Assembly: GCF_900109115.1 (NCBI RefSeq)
Contig: NZ_FNYV01000010.1
Coordinates: 62,001-126,000, forward strand
Direction of reading: 5' to 3'
Length of the DNA stretch: 64,000 nt
DNA from: Micromonospora phaseoli
Lineage (GTDB): Bacteria > Actinomycetota > Actinomycetes > Mycobacteriales > Micromonosporaceae
The notes beneath the pieces are model-generated. The model had not been told where the DNA came from. It searched no databases and was given only the letters and a program-made list of their open reading frames with translations. The translations under genes were made by a program, and so were the position numbers. Shown here piece by piece: positions 58,221-64,000 of this stretch; position 1 is the first letter of the stretch, and each line of letters begins with the position of its first letter.

Positions 58221-59149
58221 GCCGGCTGCCGTCGGGGTTGGAGGTGGTCGAGGAACTCGGTCGCGAGCCGGCGCAGCTCGTCGCGGACGGCGGGCACGGT
58301 GACCCGGTCGCGTAGCACCACCGGCACACCGCGCGGGGTGTTGGTGGCGTAGAGGGTGACGTTCTCCCGCAGTGCGGTCGGGAAGACCGGCAGGCCCAGG
58401 TTGCGTACCTGGTCCATGTACCCCTGGTGGGTGGCGATGGGCCGCTGCGCGAGCAGCTGGATCATCGTGAAGACCACCCCGGCGACGTCGGGGGCGACCT
58501 TCTGGTGCCGGCGTACGGTGGCGAACCGGCGGGCGTCGGCGTTGTACTGGTCGACCAGCTCCCGGACGTTGCCGTGCAGGTAGTCGATGCCCAGGGTGGA
58601 CAGGTAGTCGGCCTTGGCCGGGATGACCAGGTGGTCGCTGGCGATGATGGCCGACTGGGTGACCACGTTGAAGTTCGGCGGGCAGTCGATCAGGACCAGG
58701 TCGTACGGGTCGAGGCCGCCGTCGAGCAGTCCCTCGGCGAGCGAGCCACGTACCCGGAACAGCTCGGCGTCGTACTCCTCGCCACCGGCGACGCTGCGCG
58801 CCAACGCCAGGTCGATGTCCACCAGTTGCAGGTGCGAGGCGATCAGGTCGAGCCGGCCGGCACCGGTGAGGCGGCTGTTCGCCGGGCCGGGTGACACCAC
58901 CAGCTCACTGAGGGTGACTGTCGAGTCGCCCTCGCGCAGCCCGTCGTACCAGCGTTTCACGGTCCGGCTGTCGCGCAGTCGGTCCCGCCAGTCGTCCGGG
59001 TCGTAGAAGCCGAACGTCAGGCTGGCCTGCGGGTCGAGGTCGATGAGCAGCACCTTCATCCCCCGGTTGGCCAGTTCGGCGCCGAGGTTGGCGGTCACCG
59101 TGGTCTTGCCGACCCCACCCTTGTAGTTGATTACGGACACGACGTACAT
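58217..59149 (-). CDS. ParA-family ATPase (orphan)
   Basis: 310 residues from ATG 59149 (GGAGGTACG ribosome site). Deviant Walker A KGGVGKTT at 10-17 with the signature Lys10, LIDLDPQAS (35-43) and LVLIDCPPNFNV. An insertion around residues 55-90 (WRDRLRDSRTVKRWYDGLRE) is longer than in chromosomal ParA/Soj. There is no ParB or parS beside it, so it is probably not the main segregation ATPase. It may position another cargo or belong to an old plasmid or mobile element. It is divergent from an HTH regulator. Confidence 0.88.
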   Translation of the reverse strand: MYVVSVINYKGGVGKTTVTANLGAELANRGMKVLLIDLDPQASLTFGFYDPDDWRDRLRDSRTVKRWYDGLREGDSTVTLSELVVSPGPANSRLTGAGRLDLIASHLQLVDIDLALARSVAGGEEYDAELFRVRGSLAEGLLDGGLDPYDLVLIDCPPNFNVVTQSAIIASDHLVIPAKADYLSTLGIDYLHGNVRELVDQYNADARRFATVRRHQKVAPDVAGVVFTMIQLLAQRPIATHQGYMDQVRNLGLPVFPTALRENVTLYATNTPRGVPVVLRDRVTVPAVRDELRRLATEFLDHLQPRRQPA

Positions 59150-59230
59150 CGACGTACCTCCCCAAGACGACCGACGGTAGCGGGCCGTCCGGCAGGAGTC
59201 GATCTTTCCGGGCGTCCGTCGTTTGCACGT

Positions 59231-59243
59231 AACTACGTAAGTT
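59231..59243. promoter_or_regulatory. Operator-like repeat between ParA and HTH genes
   Basis: AACT-ACGTA-AGTT within an ACGT-rich stretch (ACGTAACTACGTAAGTTCGTA at 59227-59247), 15 bases before ATG 59258. It is likely autoregulatory and also near the divergent ParA promoter. Confidence 0.45.
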
Positions 59244-59257
59244 CGTACTATCGAGCA

Positions 59258-59761
59258 ATGGCGGATGTGGAGAAGCGGCTGGCCGCACTGGAGGCCCAGG
59301 TCGCCGAGCTGGTCGGACGGCTCGGCGACGCGGGTGAGCCGGCGACACCGCCGGAGGGCACCTTCTGGGCCCTCGACGGGCTCAAGCAGCGGCTCCCCGC
59401 CGACAGTTCCGGCGCCGCGCTCTACACCGGCACCGTCCGCCTCGCCGGCCAGCAGTACGACTGGCAGTACGGCCGGACCGTCGACGACGTGCTGGCCGAC
59501 GACTGGGCCGAGCTGCCGTCGGCCCTCTCCGCCCTGGCCCACCCGGTACGCCTGCGGCTGCTGCGCGAGATCCTCGGCGGCCGGCAGGGCACCGCCGAAC
59601 TGGCCGGGATCGAGGACCTCGGCACCACCGGCCAACTGCACCACCACCTGCGTCAGCTCACCGCTGCCGGCTGGCTGCGCAGCGCCGGCCGGGGCCGGTA
59701 CGCGATTCCCGTCGAGCGGGTGGTGCCGCTGCTGGTCATCCTCACCGCTGCCGGTCGCTGA
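59258..59761 (+). CDS. ArsR-type helix-turn-helix regulator
   Basis: 167 residues. An N-terminal coiled coil (EKRLAALEAQVAELVGRLG) and a ~50-residue linker precede a winged helix near residues 85-150: ALAHPVRLRLLREILGGRQ, TTGQLHHHLRQLTAAGWLRS. The effector is unknown. It lies 61 bases before the beta-lactamase-like gene on the same strand, which it probably controls. Confidence 0.82.
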   Translation: MADVEKRLAALEAQVAELVGRLGDAGEPATPPEGTFWALDGLKQRLPADSSGAALYTGTVRLAGQQYDWQYGRTVDDVLADDWAELPSALSALAHPVRLRLLREILGGRQGTAELAGIEDLGTTGQLHHHLRQLTAAGWLRSAGRGRYAIPVERVVPLLVILTAAGR

Positions 59762-59822
59762 CCGCGCACGGCGGCCACCACAGCCGGTGGCCGCCGGAGC
59801 GCCGACGGAAGGGAACATCACC

Positions 59823-61295
59823 ATGCGCAAGCCGCCCGTCATCGCCCTCGTCACCGGGGTCGTCGCCGGTCTCGCCGGACTCGGTCTCATGCCCCGCGAG
59901 CCCCGGCTGACCGCACAGACCACCGGCGACGCCGATCTCGCCGCCGCGGCCCGGGCCGCGGTCGAGGACCCCAAGGGATACCGGGGACTCTCCGTCGCCC
60001 TGATCGACGGCGGCCAGGTCCGCACCGCCGGCCTCGGCGACCGCGACCGCGACGGCAACCCGGTCGAGTCGGGCACCCCGTTCGAGATCGGCTCGGTGCC
60101 GAAGGTCCTCACCGGCATGTTGCTGGCCCAGCAGGCCGCCGCCGGAGCGGTACGCCCCGACGACACCCTCGGCGTCACCTGGCCCGAGGTCACCGGCCCC
60201 GCCCACGAGGTGACCCTGGCCGAGCTGGCCAGCCACCGCGCCGGCCTGCCCCGGGTCGCCATCGGCTCGGTCGGCGACTGGGCACGGGTGCTGTGGTCCA
60301 ACTTCTCCGCCGGCAACCCGTACGCTGGTCAGAACGTCGACCGGATCCGCGCGGCGACCGACGAACACGGCCCGGGCGACGGCCGGGGGCGGGTCGCCTA
60401 CTCGAACTTCGGCATGGCGGTGCTCGGTCAGGCGCTCGCCGCGAACGCCGGCACCAGCTACCCCGACCTGCTCGACCGGGAACTGCTGACCCCGCTGGGC
60501 ATGACGGCGACGGTGCTCGCCACCGACCCGGACGCGCTGCCCGCCGGGCGGGCCCAGGGCGCCAAGAGCAGCGGACGCACCCCCGATCCGTGGATCGGCG
60601 CCGGATACGCGCCCGCCGGCATCGGTGTCTGGTCCACCGCCGAGGACCTCGCCCGGCTCGTCTCGGCCACCGCCGCCGGCACCGCGCCCGGTGCCGACGC
60701 AGGGGACCCGCGCTTCGAGGACACCGAACGGGCCCGCGTCGGGTACGGCTGGTTCACCACCCGCTACGGCGACCGCGAGATCACCTGGCACAACGGCGCC
60801 ACCGGCGGCTTCCACTCGTACGTGGGCTTCGACCGGGCCACCGGCCAGGGGGTGGTGGTACTCGGCAACACCGACAAGGGCGTCGAGCCGATCGGGCTGC
60901 GGCTGCTCGGCGTACCCCAGGAGTCGGCCGGCACCGCCTCGCCGGTGTTGCCCACCTGGGTCGGCGCCGGGATGGCGCTGCTGTTCACCTTCATCGGCGG
61001 CCTGTCGCTGCTCGGCACCGCGCTGCGTACCGCGGTGGACCGACTGACCGTGCTGCCGGCGGCGGGCTGGGCGCTGCTCTACCCCGCTCTGGGGCACCAA
61101 CTGGGCGACTGGTCGGCGGTGCCCGGCTGGCTCTGGCCGGTGGGCTTCGCGGCCTCCGGGGCCGGGTTGGCCCTGGTCGCGTACCGCTGGCGGGAGCTGC
61201 CGGTCAACGACGCCACCGTGCCGTGGCGACGGGTGGCCTCGCTGGTCGGTTCGCTGGCCGCCGCCACCGCGCTGACGGTCGCCCTGATCTCCTGA
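59823..61295 (+). CDS. Membrane-anchored serine beta-lactamase-family hydrolase
   Basis: 490 residues. A signal-like helix (residues 5-23) is followed by a class C/esterase-type domain: S91-V-P-K94 (SxxK), Y193-S-N195 (YxN) and HNGATGG (the KTG equivalent). The last ~120 residues hold four hydrophobic helices, anchoring it with the catalytic domain outside. Relatives include D-aminopeptidases, esterases and peptidoglycan-active enzymes, so penicillinase activity is not assured. It is probably in one operon with the preceding regulator, resembling small regulated hydrolase units in Streptomyces. Confidence 0.87.
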   Translation: MRKPPVIALVTGVVAGLAGLGLMPREPRLTAQTTGDADLAAAARAAVEDPKGYRGLSVALIDGGQVRTAGLGDRDRDGNPVESGTPFEIGSVPKVLTGMLLAQQAAAGAVRPDDTLGVTWPEVTGPAHEVTLAELASHRAGLPRVAIGSVGDWARVLWSNFSAGNPYAGQNVDRIRAATDEHGPGDGRGRVAYSNFGMAVLGQALAANAGTSYPDLLDRELLTPLGMTATVLATDPDALPAGRAQGAKSSGRTPDPWIGAGYAPAGIGVWSTAEDLARLVSATAAGTAPGADAGDPRFEDTERARVGYGWFTTRYGDREITWHNGATGGFHSYVGFDRATGQGVVVLGNTDKGVEPIGLRLLGVPQESAGTASPVLPTWVGAGMALLFTFIGGLSLLGTALRTAVDRLTVLPAAGWALLYPALGHQLGDWSAVPGWLWPVGFAASGAGLALVAYRWRELPVNDATVPWRRVASLVGSLAAATALTVALIS

Positions 61296-61385
61296 GTGGA
61301 GGGTCGAAGGCTGTCGCAACCCATTGGGGATCGACTGAGGTGGCGGGCCGAACGTCGGCTCGGCTCGGCTGAACAGGCCCTTTGC

Positions 61386-61403
61386 ATGCACATCGACGTG
61401 CAT
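61386..61403. promoter_or_regulatory. Inverted repeat upstream of the aminopeptidase gene
   Basis: ATGCAC-ATCGAC-GTGCAT, 6-base arms and 6-base spacer, 71 bases before the start at 61475. It may be a regulator site; the rest of 61296-61474 shows nothing else. Confidence 0.35.
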
Positions 61404-61474
61404 CAGGATGGCGAGAGGTCCGGCGTACGGGGGTAGGGGAGCCGGCGACCAACAGAGGAAGGACGTGGCACATC

Positions 61475-63091
61475 GTGGTGCCTTTCTCCGGCAGGAAAGT
61501 GCTCGCCGCCATCGCGGCCGGCACCCTCCTGGGCACGACGGCGCTGGTAAGCCCGGCGTTGGCGAGCCCGCCCAACAACTCGGTCAAGAGGTTGACCAAG
61601 GCGGTGACGGTCAAGGGGGTGCTCAAGCATCTCGACAGGTTCCAGGCCATCGCCGACGCCAACAACGACACCCGCGCCTCCGGCACACCGGGCTACGACG
61701 CGAGCGCCGACTACGTGGCCAAGCTGCTGAAGAAGGCCGGTTACCAGGTCACCCGCCAGCAGTTCGACTTCGCGTTCTACGAGGAGTTCGGCTCGTCGTT
61801 CACCCAGGTGGCACCGAACCCGACGTCGTACGTCGACGGGGTCGACTACGAGCTGATGAGCTACTCCGGTGACGGCACCGCCCAGGGTCTGGTCGTCCCG
61901 GTGGACCTCGTCCTCGATCCGCCGCGTGCCTCGACCTCCGGCTGTGAGGCCAGCGACTTCGCCGGCGTCGACGTGGCCGGCAAGGTCGCCCTGCTGCAGC
62001 GCGGCACCTGCGGGTTCGGCGACAAGGTCGCCAACGCCGAGGCCGCCGGTGCGGCAGGCGCGATCGTCATGAACCAGGGCAACGGTACGCCCGAGGCCAA
62101 CGCGGACCGCTACGACCTGTTCGCCGGTACGCTCGGCGCGCCGGTCGGCATCCCGGCCGTCTCCGTGTCGTACTACACCGGGGCGCAGTTCGCGGCGACG
62201 GCCGACCTGGTCGTCCAGATCGAGGCCGACACCACCTCGGAGATCCGCAGCACCGAGAACGTCTTCGCGCAGACCCGGCACGGCCGCACCGACAACGTGG
62301 TCATGGCCGGCGCGCACCTCGACTCGGACCCGGCCGGACCGGGCTACAACGACAACGGCACCGGCAGTGCCGCGCTGCTTGAGGTGGCGCTGCAGATGGC
62401 GAAGGTGAAGCCGAAGAACGCGGTCCGGTTCGCCTGGTGGGGTGCGGAGGAGGCGGGCCTGATCGGTTCGCAGTACTACGTGGACAGCCTGACCGAGCAG
62501 CAGGTCGCCGACATCGCCCTCTACCTCAACTTCGACATGGTCGGCTCGCCGAACTACGTGTTCGGGGTGTACGACGGGGACGACTCGGCGCAGCAGGGTG
62601 CCGGCCCGGGGCCGGAGGGTTCGGCGGAGATCGAGCAGGTGTTCGAGAAGTTCTTCGCCTCCCGCAAGCTGCCCACCGTGCCGTCCGACTTCACCGGCCG
62701 CTCGGACTACGGAGCGTTCATCGGCGTCGACATCCCGGCCGGGGGCCTCTTTACCGGCGCCGAGGGCGTCAAGACGGCCGCCGAGGTCGCTCTCTTCGGC
62801 GGGCTGGCGGACGTTGCCTACGACCCCTGCTACCACCAGGCATGTGACAGCCGTACGCCGGTCGCCGACGGTGCCGACGCCGCCGTGTACAAGTCGCTGG
62901 GCAAGAAGTACAAGCTCCAGGGCAACGTCAACGTCTTCGCCCTCGACGTCAACGCCGACGCCATCGCCGCCGCGGTGATTACGTTCGCGCACGACACCTC
63001 GAAGGTGAACGGCGTGAAGACGCCGGGCAAGTCGCACGGCAAGGGCAAGTCGCACGGCCACAAGCACAAGCACGGTCCCTCCGGGAGGTGA
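61475..63091 (+). CDS. Secreted M28 aminopeptidase with PA domain
   Basis: 538 residues from GTG 61475 (GTG 61478 also possible; GAGGAAGGA upstream). It has a signal peptide KVLAAIAAGTLLGTTAL with cleavage near ALA-SP. The PA insert lies at ~150-265 (KVALLQRGTCGFGDKVANAE). Zinc peptidase residues: AHLDSD, GYNDNGTGSAALLE, WWGAEEAGLIGS, NFDMVGSPNY and CYHQACDS. This is the layout of Streptomyces griseus aminopeptidase relatives, which remove N-terminal residues from extracellular peptides. The tail carries a Lys/His/Gly-rich stretch (GKGKSHGHKHKHG) that could bind metal. Confidence 0.92.
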   Translation: MVPFSGRKVLAAIAAGTLLGTTALVSPALASPPNNSVKRLTKAVTVKGVLKHLDRFQAIADANNDTRASGTPGYDASADYVAKLLKKAGYQVTRQQFDFAFYEEFGSSFTQVAPNPTSYVDGVDYELMSYSGDGTAQGLVVPVDLVLDPPRASTSGCEASDFAGVDVAGKVALLQRGTCGFGDKVANAEAAGAAGAIVMNQGNGTPEANADRYDLFAGTLGAPVGIPAVSVSYYTGAQFAATADLVVQIEADTTSEIRSTENVFAQTRHGRTDNVVMAGAHLDSDPAGPGYNDNGTGSAALLEVALQMAKVKPKNAVRFAWWGAEEAGLIGSQYYVDSLTEQQVADIALYLNFDMVGSPNYVFGVYDGDDSAQQGAGPGPEGSAEIEQVFEKFFASRKLPTVPSDFTGRSDYGAFIGVDIPAGGLFTGAEGVKTAAEVALFGGLADVAYDPCYHQACDSRTPVADGADAAVYKSLGKKYKLQGNVNVFALDVNADAIAAAVITFAHDTSKVNGVKTPGKSHGKGKSHGHKHKHGPSGR

Positions 63092-63108
63092 CCGAACTGC
63101 CGCGCTGA

Positions 63109-63140
63109 GCGGGCCGGGTCCCTTCGTGGGCCCGGTCCGT
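63109..63140. terminator. Hairpin between convergent genes
   Basis: Imperfect GC-rich inverted repeat, GGGCCGGGTCCC / GGGCCCGGTCC with a TTCGT loop, between the stops at 63091 (plus) and 63146 (minus). Confidence 0.5.
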
Positions 63141-63145
63141 TCGCG

Positions 63146-63847
63146 TCAGGCCGGCGGCGTCGCGGACCGGGTCAGCCGGAAGTGCTGCCGCTTGCCGTCG
63201 TCCCGGACCACTACGCCGTAGCGGGCCAGCTCCGTGCGCAGTTCCCGGGCCTCGTCGCCCCGATCGTGCTCCAACGCCTCCTGCCGGGCCCGCATCAGCG
63301 CGTCGGCGCCGGCCGGCAGGCCGGGCAGGTCGGGCACCCAACGTCGGTACGCCGTCCGGTGCGGATCCGTGTCCACCCACGGCCAGCCGTGCGCACGGAA
63401 GGCATCGGCCAGCCGCTCGGCCGGCAGGTCGCCGCGCTGCCGGACCAACTCGCCGTCGTCGGTGCCCAGCAGCACCAGGTCCTTGCCGTCCACGAACACC
63501 GCACCGGTGTCCCGCCGGCCGAACTCCCGTTCGGTGCTGCCGCGGCGCAGCCGTGCCTGGTGCCCCGACACGGTGACGCGCACCCGTTCGGCGTGGCCGA
63601 TGGCGGCGATCACCAACCCGACCAGCACGCCGGCGCCCACGCCGCCGGTCAGGGCGTACCCGTCGGGTAGGCCGTCGACCAGCCGGAACAGGCCCTGCAT
63701 CGGCGCCCACGGCAGGCCGGCCACCCAGCCCGATCCGGCCGCGAGCAGCCCACCCGCCGCGCCACCGACGAGCGGGATCCCGCCCCAGAGCACCAGCAGT
63801 TCCGTAGCGCCGCCGCTGACCACGGTCGGCGTACCGTACGCCGTCAC
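63146..63847 (-). CDS. YqeB-family membrane protein
   Basis: 233 residues from GTG 63847 (GGGAGGTGG ribosome site). Two N-terminal helices (VLWGGIPLVGGAAGGLLAAG and GGVGAGVLVGLVIAAIG) are followed by a PH-like domain (VRVTVSGHQARLRRG, AVFVDGKDLVLLG). A conserved YRRWVPDLPGLPAGADALMR segment and a helical RxELARYGVVVRDxxKRQ end follow, matching actinobacterial YqeB-family proteins. The GTG overlaps the stop of the upstream permease gene (GTGA), so they are co-translated. The function is unknown. Confidence 0.82.
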   Translation of the reverse strand: MTAYGTPTVVSGGATELLVLWGGIPLVGGAAGGLLAAGSGWVAGLPWAPMQGLFRLVDGLPDGYALTGGVGAGVLVGLVIAAIGHAERVRVTVSGHQARLRRGSTEREFGRRDTGAVFVDGKDLVLLGTDDGELVRQRGDLPAERLADAFRAHGWPWVDTDPHRTAYRRWVPDLPGLPAGADALMRARQEALEHDRGDEARELRTELARYGVVVRDDGKRQHFRLTRSATPPA

Positions 63848-64000
63848 GCCACCTCCCGCCGGATGGTCCGGACCAGCCCGGCGGCCAGCGGCACGACCAG
63901 CCAGACCAGCAGCGAGACCCCGATTCGCGCCCACTGCCCGGCCGTCACGTCGGCGGTGAACAGTGGCTCCATCGTGCGCCCGGTGTCCAGCCACTCGGCC
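63844..64000 (-). CDS. ABC-type permease, C-terminal fragment (3' partial at window edge)
   Basis: The last 51 codons and stop (TGA at 63846-63844) are visible on the minus strand; the gene continues beyond the window. It ends in one hydrophobic helix and a basic tail (IGVSLLVWLVVPLAAGLVRTI), typical of ABC-2 permease C-termini that precede YqeB genes in actinobacteria. The assignment rests on this helix and context only. Confidence 0.5.
   Translation of the reverse strand, partial: AEWLDTGRTMEPLFTADVTAGQWARIGVSLLVWLVVPLAAGLVRTIRREVA

Noticed and set aside
59150-60316. Upstream extension of the ParA frame
   Set aside because: It runs antisense through the HTH and beta-lactamase-like genes; ATG 59149 has a ribosome site and the conserved ParA start.

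Overview
The window is a high-GC actinomycete chromosome segment. Strong G/C bias at third codon positions, frequent GTG starts, many ATGA/GTGA start-stop overlaps and the gene repertoire (10-methyl fatty-acid pair, aculeacin-type acylase, DrrAB-type exporter, ECF42 sigma factor with a DGPF protein, YqeB-family protein) fit Micromonosporaceae, probably Micromonospora. That assignment is inference. No rRNA, tRNA, transposase, integrase or CRISPR array is visible. About 56 protein genes are supported.

Layout. 1-8.4 kb: tail of a VWA-domain protein; a divergent membrane protease-like gene and TetR regulator sharing a palindromic operator; a lectin-domain membrane protein; the tmsA-tmsB pair that makes 10-methyl-branched fatty acids; an ArsR-like regulator coupled to a double SRPBCC protein. 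8.5-14.6 kb: a Cas4-like iron-staple nuclease with an unknown 519-residue partner, a membrane GGDEF-EAL protein and a TipAL-like MerR regulator. 14.7-21.1 kb: small oxygenase, DUF3761-like membrane protein, VOC protein, ECF42 sigma factor, DUF998 and DGPF protein, then a MarR regulator divergent from a Bcr/CflA drug exporter. 21.1-26.2 kb: two paralogous membrane proteins with DivIVA-like repeats that arose by tandem duplication (a copied exporter tail remains between them), a VOC protein, a Ddn-type reductase and a secreted M6-like metalloprotease.

26.6-33.1 kb (minus strand) is the most notable region: a tight four-gene operon of Mrr-like endonuclease, DarT, DarG and a PLD-nuclease/SF2 helicase with a DUF3427-like tail. 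It looks like a composite anti-phage locus built around a DarTG toxin-antitoxin. 33.3-38.95 kb is accessory: an XRE regulator coupled to a phosphotransferase, a glycine-rich-domain-like protein, a second phosphotransferase and a coupled three-gene set (84-residue unknown, 84-residue DivIVA protein, flavohemoglobin-like reductase).

39-48.8 kb: acetyltransferase, unknown protein, Ddn-type reductase plus a decayed fragment of one, secreted FN3/CBM3 protein, secreted Ntn-hydrolase acylase, GYD protein, DHA2 exporter and an SF1 helicase. 48.9-53.7 kb: an uncharacterised three-gene operon (Tat-exported protein, 86-residue protein, Cys-rich protein) and a large AAA regulator. 53.8-64 kb: DrrAB-type ABC exporter, two aldo/keto reductases, an orphan ParA with an overlapping small helical protein, an HTH regulator followed by a membrane-anchored serine beta-lactamase-like hydrolase, a secreted M28 aminopeptidase, a YqeB-family protein and the end of an ABC permease.

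Four intergenic inverted repeats (near 40.4, 42.2, 47.4 and 53.7 kb) share outer ends of the form CGATCWWG and look like one dispersed family. All assignments come from reading motifs and context; no database search was possible.
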